This document shows, in pieces, positions 24,610-31,618 of a stretch of 64,000 nucleotides of DNA (within the stretch, counting starts at the first letter, position 1; every line of letters begins with the position of its first letter). The DNA lies in assembly GCA_947166135.1 (NCBI GenBank), contig CAMVDB010000001.1, forward strand, positions 1-64,000, written 5' to 3'. The position numbers and the translations under genes are program-made. Under the pieces are notes generated by a model. The model saw nothing but the letters and a program-made list of their open reading frames with translations, searched no databases and was not told the DNA's origin. The DNA comes from an uncultured Clostridia bacterium. Its GTDB lineage: Bacteria; Bacillota; Clostridia; Oscillospirales; Acutalibacteraceae.

Positions 24610-24660
24610 AACGAGGGGACTTTTGGTCACTCGTACAAATGAAAGTTCAGGAGGTATACC

Positions 24661-26304
24661 ATGAGATATGATACTTATGAGCAGCCTGAGCAGGTGTTAC
24701 GTACCTATAAGGCTGCCCTTTATATTCGACTGTCCCGTGAGGACGGCGACAAACCCGAGTCCGATTCGGTTGTCAACCAGAAGCGGATCCTCGACAACTT
24801 TATTACCGCTCAGCCGGATATCGGACTGGTCGATTACTATGTTGACGACGGCTATTCCGGCGCGACCTTTGACCGTCCGGCTTTCCTGAATATGATGGCG
24901 GATATCTATGCCGGAAAAATCGACTGCGTGATCGTTAAAGATAGCTCCCGCTTCGGCAGAAACGCTTCCGAGAGCGGTCGATTCATCGGCGAGATTTTTC
25001 CGAGGTTACAGGTACGATTTATTGCTGTGAACGACCTGATCGATTCGGGAAAGAGTCAAAGCATCGCGAGCGACTTCCTCAATGTAGGTTTCCGAGGACT
25101 CTTGAACGAATACTATTTAGCCGCGAATTCAGAGTCGATCCGTTCAACGTTGAACATGGAACGCAGGAAAGGCGAGTTCATCGGCTCTTTCGCAAAATTC
25201 GGATATCAAAAAGACCCGACCGATCGCCACAAGCTCTTGATCGACGAGCCTGCCGCCGAAATCGTGCGGATGATCTACAGCCTTTACTTGAGCGGTGTCG
25301 GCATCCGCGGGATCGTGCGCCGGCTCAACGAGCGCGGTATCCCGAATCCCTCGACCTACAAGAGAATGCAGGGGTTGAATTTCAAGGCTCGCACCGTCGG
25401 CGATTCAAGCCTGTGGTGTGACAAGACCGTGCGTCGTATCCTTTGTGACGAGATGTATATCGGTACGATGGTGCAAGGCAAAAATAAAAAGATCAACTAT
25501 AAGAGTAAAGCGATCCGCAGTTGTGTACCCGACGAGTGGATACGGGTAGAGGGAACGCACGAGCCGATCATCAGCAAGGACAATTTTGACCGTGTACAGA
25601 AGATGCTGAACACGGGTGTCAAAGGCACCGTACAAAGCGGGAATATCGACCTGTTTGCGGGGCTTCTGAAATGTGCCGGCTGCGGTCATGCACTGATCAA
25701 AAAGACAAATCATAATTCTGACAAGACTTATGTTTATTATCGCTGTTCGACGCATTGTAAGTGCAAGACCGCCTGCTCCGCGCACACCATCCGATATGAG
25801 CGGCTGTACTACTGCGTGCTGTACTGCATCAGGCAGATGGTAGACGCCGCGGTGAACGCCGACGAGGTGATTCATCGGATGGAAGAGAATCGGGTAAAGG
25901 ACTTGGATGAGGGTCTGAATAAACAGCTCGATAAGCAGGAGCAGGAATTGGAGAAGGTCCTGCAGAGGATGGCGGATCTCTACCCCGACTTCAAGGACGG
26001 CACGATCAACGCCGATCAGTATCGGATCATGAAGGAAAAGTACGAGCAGGCGCAGAAAGATCTGACCAAAAGCATCGAAAAACTTAAAGAATCCCTCGAC
26101 CGGTCGGATGGTGATCATGTCGCGACCAACGACTTTATCGAACATTTCAAGAAACACGGCAATATCAAGAGCCTCACCCGCCCGATCCTGACAGAGCTGA
26201 TCGACAGGATCGTTGTCCACATGGACGGAACGCTGGATATCACCTTCAACTTCTGCGATACCTTTGCGGATTTACAGGCTCAGACTCGGAAAAAGTCAGC
26301 GTAA
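24661..26304 (+). CDS. Large serine recombinase, TnpX-like
   Basis: 547 residues. The N-terminal resolvase domain has the catalytic Ser25 in YIRLSRED and the arginines of KDSSRFGRNASE. A recombinase domain follows (GVGIRGIVRRLNERGIPNP), then a zinc ribbon (LKCAGCGHAL, CSTHCKCKTAC) and a long coiled coil (about 415-490). It should excise and insert the element through short core sites without host factors. It lies at the right end of the module, as usual, with a terminator after it. GGAGG precedes the start. Confidence 0.93.
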   Translation: MRYDTYEQPEQVLRTYKAALYIRLSREDGDKPESDSVVNQKRILDNFITAQPDIGLVDYYVDDGYSGATFDRPAFLNMMADIYAGKIDCVIVKDSSRFGRNASESGRFIGEIFPRLQVRFIAVNDLIDSGKSQSIASDFLNVGFRGLLNEYYLAANSESIRSTLNMERRKGEFIGSFAKFGYQKDPTDRHKLLIDEPAAEIVRMIYSLYLSGVGIRGIVRRLNERGIPNPSTYKRMQGLNFKARTVGDSSLWCDKTVRRILCDEMYIGTMVQGKNKKINYKSKAIRSCVPDEWIRVEGTHEPIISKDNFDRVQKMLNTGVKGTVQSGNIDLFAGLLKCAGCGHALIKKTNHNSDKTYVYYRCSTHCKCKTACSAHTIRYERLYYCVLYCIRQMVDAAVNADEVIHRMEENRVKDLDEGLNKQLDKQEQELEKVLQRMADLYPDFKDGTINADQYRIMKEKYEQAQKDLTKSIEKLKESLDRSDGDHVATNDFIEHFKKHGNIKSLTRPILTELIDRIVVHMDGTLDITFNFCDTFADLQAQTRKKSA

Positions 26305-26323
26305 ACATAATAATGCACATTTC

Positions 26324-26372
26324 GAAGATCACCCGTCGCGACAGTCGCCGTGAGGGGTGATCTTCATTTTTG
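26324..26372 (+). terminator. Intrinsic terminator after the recombinase
   Basis: GAAGATCACCC / GGGGTGATCTTC stem followed by ATTTTT. Confidence 0.8.
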
Positions 26373-26385
26373 CTATAGTATCCAG

Positions 26386-26399
26386 AAAGTATATACTTT
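26386..26399. repeat. 14-bp palindrome AAAGTATATACTTT
   Basis: Perfect palindrome just past the recombinase terminator. It shares the TATAC core with the repeats in front of the recombinase, so it could belong to the right end of the element. The remaining bases to 26546 show no gene. Confidence 0.35.
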
Positions 26400-26546
26400 T
26401 TCTTGATGATATGGGATTATATTACTTACCGTCAAGAAAACGATTCGGAAGGATGAACCGATCTGTAGGATTATTGTGCGATTTGATGTTCAAGTTTGTA
26501 TGTCTTTTTCGGTGAGTATTATCCTAGAAATAATTGCTAATATGCA

Positions 26547-26575
26547 TTGACATTATACTCCTGCGGGAGTATAAT
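26547..26575 (+). promoter_or_regulatory. Perfect consensus promoter filled by a palindromic operator
   Basis: TTGACA, 17 bases, TATAAT. The palindrome TTATACTCC-TGCG-GGAGTATAA (26553-26574) occupies the whole spacer and part of the -10 box. Confidence 0.85.
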
Positions 26576-26590
26576 GAAGTTGTAAAAGAA

Positions 26591-26610
26591 ACTACTCCTC
26601 TGGGAGTAGT
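26591..26610 (+). promoter_or_regulatory. Second operator copy
   Basis: ACTACTCC-TCTG-GGAGTAGT, a perfect palindrome sharing ACTCC-N4-GGAGT with the first. The centres are 37 bases apart. It lies in the 5'-UTR. Confidence 0.75.
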
Positions 26611-26630
26611 CAGAGAAAAGAGGTAACAGG

Positions 26631-27308
26631 ATGATTCAGCGCATTTATCATGGTTCAAAGGACATCATTGAAAAGCCGAAGTTTGGCTACGGCAAGCGTT
26701 ATAACGACTACGGTCTCGGCTTCTACTGTACCGATTCCATCGAGATGGCTAAAGAATGGGGCGTGTCTTTAGACCGCGACGGTTTCGCCAATATCTATGA
26801 CATTGAGATGGAAGGCTTGAGCGTGCTTGATCTGAACAACGATGACTACTGCATCCTCCATTGGCTGGCGGTTCTGCTGGAGAATCGTGAGTTTGACGTC
26901 CCGTCCGGACTTGCCTTGGAAGCGAAGGAATACATCTTGAATAACTTCCTGATCGACTATTCAAAGGCAGATATCATGATCGGTTACCGCGCCGATGACA
27001 GCTATTTTTCCTTTGCGCAGGATTTCATCAACGGCACGATCTCCTACCGTCAGCTCAATAACGCGATGCACCTGGGCAAGCTGGGTCAGCAGATCGTCCT
27101 CAAGAGTAAAGAGGCATTCAAGCGCATACACTATGTCGGGAATGAGGTCGCTCTGCACAGCGAGTGGTACGCGAAAAAACAGCTTCGTGATAAAACCGCG
27201 CAGCGCGAATACTTCAATACGGAACGTAACAAACGACAAAGGGGTGATCTGTATATCACCACGATTTTGGATGAGGAGATGAAACCGCATGATCCACGCT
27301 TACGATAA
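26631..27308 (+). CDS. DUF3990 protein, likely ADP-ribosyltransferase-like toxin
   Basis: 225 residues. The N-terminus has IYHGSKDIIEKPKFGYG and YGLGFYCTDSIEMAKEW, the two blocks of DUF3990, which belongs to the ART-like superfamily (the H-G and Y/F-Y-x-T positions would contact NAD). Members are found as toxins paired with small regulators. The gene follows a promoter with two operators, overlaps the next gene by 20 bases, and the next gene has a DNA-binding domain, which fits a toxin-antitoxin module. Activity is inferred, not shown. Confidence 0.78.
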   Translation: MIQRIYHGSKDIIEKPKFGYGKRYNDYGLGFYCTDSIEMAKEWGVSLDRDGFANIYDIEMEGLSVLDLNNDDYCILHWLAVLLENREFDVPSGLALEAKEYILNNFLIDYSKADIMIGYRADDSYFSFAQDFINGTISYRQLNNAMHLGKLGQQIVLKSKEAFKRIHYVGNEVALHSEWYAKKQLRDKTAQREYFNTERNKRQRGDLYITTILDEEMKPHDPRLR

Positions 27309-27936
27309 GGTTTACCTTGAGAAAGCAAGAACGGCGCTGGGCAGGATGCTGGATTTCGCTGTATACGATCTTCATCTTGACTTGACGGAGTTTTGGAAAC
27401 GGTTTCTGGACAGCGACGTTTGTAAACGGTTTGAGCAAGGCGATTCCTCGCTTCTGGCAGGTATGTCAGGAATCGAAATGGCGTATGCTGTCATCGGTGA
27501 CACATCCGAACGTGTTCAGCCAAAGCCCTCTATGGATCGCTCCGAAGAATACTGGCTCGGCTGGGCGCTTGCGTACTACCAGTGGAATACAGGCATACCG
27601 TTTCGCGAGATTTTTGATGCGGAAGACATCATGAAGATCAAGGCGCTGTATTCTCCCTACCACGAAATGGATATCCGGCACTTCTGCGATCTGCTCGATG
27701 AAAGATACCTGAGCAACAGAACGACCAAGCTGAAGCAATACCGTCAGCGGGCGGGGCTGAGCCAGTCTCAGCTTGCCGAGGAGAGCGGCGTCCCGCTGAG
27801 AACGATCCAGCAGTATGAGCAGCGCCAGAAGAACATCAACATGGCGCGGGCTGAGTATGTAATCAAGCTGGCAAAGGCGCTGTATTGCGAACCCGAGGAG
27901 CTTCTGGAAAAAGTGGTTTCTTCAAAGCGGGTATAG
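27289..27936 (+). CDS. XRE-family regulator with N-terminal partner-binding domain (antitoxin)
   Basis: 215 residues. Residues about 148-210 are a Cro/C1-type helix-turn-helix (LKQYRQRAGLSQSQLAEES, VPLRTIQQYEQRQ). Residues 1-145 are a helical domain (LGRMLDFAVYDLHLDL, YYQWNTGIPFREIF) typical of regulators that bind a partner protein. It overlaps the DUF3990 gene and has its own GAGGAG site. It probably neutralises the toxin and represses the operon through the ACTCC-N4-GGAGT palindromes. Toxin-first order is less common but known. Confidence 0.78.
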   Translation: MIHAYDKVYLEKARTALGRMLDFAVYDLHLDLTEFWKRFLDSDVCKRFEQGDSSLLAGMSGIEMAYAVIGDTSERVQPKPSMDRSEEYWLGWALAYYQWNTGIPFREIFDAEDIMKIKALYSPYHEMDIRHFCDLLDERYLSNRTTKLKQYRQRAGLSQSQLAEESGVPLRTIQQYEQRQKNINMARAEYVIKLAKALYCEPEELLEKVVSSKRV

Positions 27937-28008
27937 TTTTTAGTTGATAACCGGGAAGAATCTTTATGATAAACCAAAACCATCTTACGATAGACTTCAT
28001 TGGCTGTT

Positions 28009-28339
28009 ATGCTTAATTGTTTTTTGGATGGATTGTTTGAAATTGCGCAGAACGAAGAAGAGCGCAGAATCTTTTCTAAAAATTTTATCGATATGGTCAC
28101 GCAGTTTGAAGATTTCTTGTTCCAAAAACGAAAACGCAGAGGATAGGGAAAAGCTCTTTTATACACCTCCCGAGTTGATGCGCACAGAGAAAGGAAAAGA
28201 GTATTATCAAGGTGAGTTTGAGGCATTGATGGAGTTGAATGATATACTGGAAAAATACACTGAAACGCTTCTCAAAATCGAAGGGGAATGGATAGATTAC
28301 CAGACGTTGCCCGAAAAGATATTTGACGTTGAATCGTAA
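28009..28339 (+). pseudogene. Small gene split by a frameshift
   Basis: Frame one from ATG 28009 encodes a protein-like run (FEIAQNEEERRIFSKNFID, then TQFEDFLFQK) and stops at 28144. The other frame then continues protein-like sequence (YTPPELMRTEKGKEYYQ, LEKYTETLLKIEGEW) to 28339. The change happens near an A-rich stretch at about 28125-28135. The ORF track shows only the second frame joined to an unlikely N-terminus. It may be a one-base mutation, an assembly error or, less likely, a programmed shift. The family is not recognised. Confidence 0.5.
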
Positions 28340-28342
28340 TAA

Positions 28343-28389
28343 AATTTAAAAGGGCACTGGAATTTAATTAACCAGTGCCCTTTAAATTC
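28343..28389. terminator. Bidirectional terminator
   Basis: AATTTAAAAGGGCACTGG / CCAGTGCCCTTTAAATT between convergent genes. Confidence 0.85.
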
Positions 28390-28444
28390 TTGATATATAA
28401 CAGCTTTTATTTTTCATGCTGCGGTCGCAAACACTATAAAAGCG

Positions 28445-29638
28445 CTACTGCTTCGCTAACCAGTTACCGACATCAATAATCTGTATACCTTCATATTGAT
28501 AGGTGTCATGATGTGTTCTTGCAATCAGGATCTTTGGATATGCATCCTTAATATTCAGTAACGGATCAACCTCTCTTTGGAATGTATCTGGGCTACTGAT
28601 ATTATCGGATACTTGAATATACATTTTTTCATCACGTTTTATCGCCACAAAATCTATTTCTTTCTTATACAATACGCCAACATAGACCTCATATTTTCTT
28701 CGCAGCAGCTCTATAGCAACGATGTTTTCCAAAATTCTGCCGTAATCAAGATTTTTTGTTCCGAGCTTAGCATAGCGGAAGGTATGATCACTCAGATAAT
28801 ACTTGTCGTTTGAACTCAGATATTTCTTTCCTTTGATATCGTATCGTCTGATTTTGTAGAAGGCAAATGCGTTACAGAGATACTCAAGATAATTCGATAC
28901 TGTTTTATGATTGATCTTATCTTGATTATTCGTAAGTGCTTGTGCAATATTGCGTGCAGAAGATAGATTTGAGATATTATCCATTAGGAAATCAACAATT
29001 CTATCCATCAAAACAGGGTTTCTGATTTTATACTTTTGACGAATGTCGCGTAGAATCAAGGTGTTAAAAACATCCTCAATATAATCGTATTTCGCTTCTC
29101 TGTCACGATAGAGGTAAGAGCCCGCCATACCGCCTTCCGTGATATATCGGTCAAATGCCGAATAATGATCGTTTAAATCATAATAAGTCAGGAACTCTTT
29201 GAAAGAGAACGGGTACACCTTGATTTCAAAGGTACGTCCTGTGAACAAAGTTGCTAAATCTGAGCTGAGCAGAAAGGCATTTGAACCGGTAATGTAAATA
29301 TCGTACTGTTCAGAAGCGTGCAGGCTATTGATTGTCAATTCAAAGTCGGGACACATCTGGATCTCATCTATTAAGATATAGTTTTCAGCGCCGGAGATAT
29401 ACTTGTTTTGTATATACTCATTGAGGGTATGGTATTCTTTTAATTGTTCAAATTCACTGAGATTGTAATTAATATGAATGATATTGGCGTTTTCATATTC
29501 TTTTTCAAGATATGTCCTGAAGGCTTCTAAAAGCTTTGATTTACCGGATCGACGTACGCCTGTGATTACTTTGATATCTGGTGTTCCGATTACATTTTTT
29601 AGTTTATCTAAATACATTGTACGCTCTATCAGTTTCAT
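28445..29638 (-). CDS. AAA ATPase with DUF4143-like C-terminal domain (second copy)
   Basis: Start at 29638 (MKLIERT), since the GTG at 29647 is part of the GAGGTG ribosome site. About 397 residues: Walker A TGVRRSGKS, Walker B NYILIDEIQM, sensor YITGSNAFLLS, and PFSFKEFLTYYD. The C-terminal part has YLEYLCNAFAFYKIRRYDIKG and EIDFVAIKRDEK with a nuclease-like look. It is related to the protein at 16421-17674 but clearly diverged. The genes are 11 kb apart in the same accessory region, each with a different palindrome at its promoter. Confidence 0.85.
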   Translation of the reverse strand: MKLIERTMYLDKLKNVIGTPDIKVITGVRRSGKSKLLEAFRTYLEKEYENANIIHINYNLSEFEQLKEYHTLNEYIQNKYISGAENYILIDEIQMCPDFELTINSLHASEQYDIYITGSNAFLLSSDLATLFTGRTFEIKVYPFSFKEFLTYYDLNDHYSAFDRYITEGGMAGSYLYRDREAKYDYIEDVFNTLILRDIRQKYKIRNPVLMDRIVDFLMDNISNLSSARNIAQALTNNQDKINHKTVSNYLEYLCNAFAFYKIRRYDIKGKKYLSSNDKYYLSDHTFRYAKLGTKNLDYGRILENIVAIELLRRKYEVYVGVLYKKEIDFVAIKRDEKMYIQVSDNISSPDTFQREVDPLLNIKDAYPKILIARTHHDTYQYEGIQIIDVGNWLAKQ

Positions 29639-29656
29639 ACTTTTCACCTCGATGTT

Positions 29657-29685
29657 AGTATAACAAGATTATTTCCCAAAATCAA
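29657..29685 (-). promoter_or_regulatory. Promoter of the second ATPase gene
   Basis: On the minus strand TTGATT, 17 bases, TATACT. Confidence 0.7.
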
Positions 29686-29709
29686 TATTTTTTTAATTTT
29701 GGGAAATAA
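29669..29709. promoter_or_regulatory. Perfect 14-bp inverted repeat overlapping the promoter
   Basis: TTATTTCCCAAAAT and ATTTTGGGAAATAA are fully complementary around a 13-base AT-rich centre. One arm lies between the -10 and -35 boxes, the other just upstream, as expected of an operator. Confidence 0.65.
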
Positions 29710-29732
29710 ATATAATTTAAATATTATATTGT

Positions 29733-30140
29733 TTAATAAAACAAAAGCGGAAAATGATATGGAACTATATCGCAGAATAGCTCTAAAACATCCGGAATTA
29801 AGCTGTTTCGCATTTTTTCGGAGCGTTCGATTTGATTTGTGTGGAAATATCCTGCGGCAGTCAGCGCTTTGTCATCAGAAATATCTTGCAGCTCGGAGAG
29901 CAACTCAGCAATTACTTCAGCGACGTCTTCGGGAGCAGCGCCGCTTTCATAAATGTTCTTTAAATGCTTATTTACAACGCTTCTGTCAATATCAAACAAT
30001 TCGGAAATCGCCTTTTGTGTCAGCCAAACAGTACCGTTCTGCACACGGACTTCGATTCCTTCCTCGTGAGCGTCTTTTGTGAAAACGAGAAAGTCAACTG
30101 TGCTATTACGGATTTGTATCTTCTTATCATCTTGCTTCAT
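29733..30140 (-). pseudogene. RhuM-family protein, truncated
   Basis: 135 residues. The N-terminal part (EGIEVRVQNGTVWLTQKAIS, LFDIDRSVVNKHLKNIYESG) is the start of virulence protein RhuM, a phage-type regulator usually over 300 residues. After about residue 60 the sequence is different and ends early in a hydrophobic tail (VPYHFPLLFY), so the gene was cut and joined to other DNA. A GAGGAA site precedes the ATG. It runs directly after the zinc-ribbon fragment. Confidence 0.7.
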
Positions 30141-30143
30141 ATC

Positions 30144-30377
30144 TTATTCCTCGGTTTCGTCTGGTTTATTCTTCGCCCTGTTCTTATACACGTTATACTG
30201 ATACTTGCATCGTGGACTACAAAACACAGCGCTTGGTCGAATTGCTATAAAGAATTTAGAGCATTTCTTGCATACCCTCATAGGATTGTATTTGTCGGTC
30301 AGCATGTAGAAAAACATCATCTGAATACCGAGCAGGAGCGAATGGAAATCCCATACAAGCGTCGGTTGTTCAAGCAA
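30144..30377 (-). pseudogene. Zinc-ribbon protein, C-terminal fragment
   Basis: 77 codons from a TTG with no ribosome site. The recognisable part is CKKCSKFFIAIRPSAVFCSP followed by RC, a four-cysteine zinc-binding knuckle that closes proteins of the DUF6076/abortive-infection-like kind found in clostridial elements. The N-terminal part is missing, so it is most likely a remnant. It ends three bases before the RhuM start. Confidence 0.5.
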
Positions 30378-30397
30378 AATAATATATTACCAATATA

Positions 30398-30526
30398 CTA
30401 ACTGCCTTTGCTACCGCCAAGGGCTTTTTCTATAAATAACTTTTGTTCCATCGTGAGAGGTTTTGCTCCAACATCGCTTGACAAAAACTCTTCTTGACAA
30501 GCTTTTCTGTTGAGTAGAATTATCAT
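30398..30526 (-). CDS. Short ORF or gene fragment
   Basis: Too short for the track. 42 codons from ATG 30526: MIILLNRKACQEEF .. TMEQKLFIEKALGGSKGS. The charged composition looks coding, but there is no ribosome site, and neighbours are fragments. It may be the tail of a lost gene. Confidence 0.3.
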   Translation of the reverse strand: MIILLNRKACQEEFLSSDVGAKPLTMEQKLFIEKALGGSKGS

Positions 30527-30640
30527 TAGAGGGTTTCACAGAACCTTTGCAGAAGAAGCAATTTATGTTCAGTTCCTCCTTGCAATAATATTACTGTACT
30601 ATTTGATTCATAGATAATCGATAGTATTTTGATATTTCAG

Positions 30641-30922
30641 TCACAGCTTCTCCCACCAGTAAGGCTCAAAGGTGAGCTTCCCGTTCGCCGCCTTCTGCGC
30701 AACTTTGATCTGATCAGCAAGCAGGTCGTTTTTATCGGCATTGTCCTTCGGTATCGGGTACGCTTCATCCAACCGCACGATCGCGTAGGCGGGGCGGTTA
30801 TGTTGGGTGATAATGGCGGGGGAGAGGTCGCGGGCGATCTTCAACGCTTCTTTGAGTTGTTCTTTCAGCTTTTCGACAGGGAAAAGGATCTTTGAGTTGA
30901 TGGTGAGTTTCGTTTCGGGCAT
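30641..30922 (-). CDS. Phd/YefM-like antitoxin, apparently without toxin
   Basis: Start at 30922 (MPETKLTIN) is supported by AAAGGAAA; the track ORF starts too early. 93 residues. VEKLKEQLKEALKIARDL followed by ITQHNRPAYAIVRLDEA is the Phd/YefM plan (helical DNA-binding dimer then a beta strand with A-Y-A-I-V). Such proteins repress their own operon and bind a Doc or RelE type toxin. No toxin gene lies on either side; downstream is the edge of the fragment cluster. It may be a remaining orphan. Confidence 0.6.
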   Translation of the reverse strand: MPETKLTINSKILFPVEKLKEQLKEALKIARDLSPAIITQHNRPAYAIVRLDEAYPIPKDNADKNDLLADQIKVAQKAANGKLTFEPYWWEKL

Positions 30923-31061
30923 GGTGCATTTCCTTTCTGAGTATGTTTTTCCGAGGGTGCGGAAATGCACCTCCTTTCGCATGGATTTTGGATTCAAGAT
31001 GGTATTTTTGTGCCTATTTTGCTCCGCAGCCCTCGGATTTGTTCCCAGTATACCACTAACA

Positions 31062-31445
31062 CCTGCTGCGGCGGACACCATTTACCGGTATCTGAAGGCG
31101 ACGGGGACTGAGCCGGAGGATTATGACGCGATCTTTACGGGTGATCTGGGACGGATCGGCAGCGAGCTCTTATATGATCTGATGAGGGAGAAGGGGGTCG
31201 AGCTTGAACCAAAGCATCGGGACTGCGGTGTAATGATCTTTGACGAGGAGCAGGATGTACACGCCGGCGGCTCTGGATGCGGATGCTGTGCCTCGGTGCT
31301 GTGCGGTCATATCCTGAGGAATATGTGCCGGCGACAGTATCATAATATCCTGTTCACGGCTACCGGAGCGCTGCTCAGTCCGACGACCGTTTTGCAAAAG
31401 CAGACGATACCGTCGATAGCCCATCTGGTCAATATCAGAATATAA
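31062..31445 (+). pseudogene. spoVAD: spoVAD, C-terminal fragment
   Basis: From about PAAADTI at 31062 the frame matches the C-terminal third of stage V sporulation protein AD, a thiolase-like protein that binds dipicolinic acid for uptake into the spore: FTGDLGRIGSELLYDL, DCGVMIFDEEQDVHAGGSGC, and TATGALLSPTTVLQKQTIP with a final IAHLV. SpoVAD is about 340 residues, so two thirds are missing; upstream in frame the sequence is unrelated. A complete copy must lie elsewhere if the strain makes normal spores. Confidence 0.85.
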
Positions 31446-31506
31446 AAAGCAAGATACCTCGTAAGCCTGAGAAGAGTACAGCTCCCGTGGCTGAATGTAT
31501 CGGCGC

Positions 31507-31553
31507 AAAAACCCTCCTGCGGCAGTTTATCGTTCTGCTGCAGGAGGGTTTTA
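31507..31553. terminator. Bidirectional terminator
   Basis: AAAACCCTCCTGCGGCAG / CTGCTGCAGGAGGGTTTT. Confidence 0.85.
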
Positions 31554-31618
31554 AATGTGTAGCTTAGCATGTGCAAAAGCTGTGCTTTTATCTCAGGCTA
31601 TCTATTGAAAGTGTTATA

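Noticed and set aside
25405-26220. 271-codon ORF opposite the serine recombinase
   Set aside because: Antisense shadow; the recombinase frame carries all the catalytic and zinc-binding motifs.
19825-26380. CTATAG at about 19823 and 26374 as attachment sites of the recombinase element
   Set aside because: Six shared bases in AT-rich DNA are expected by chance and flanking sequence does not match. The ends remain unknown.
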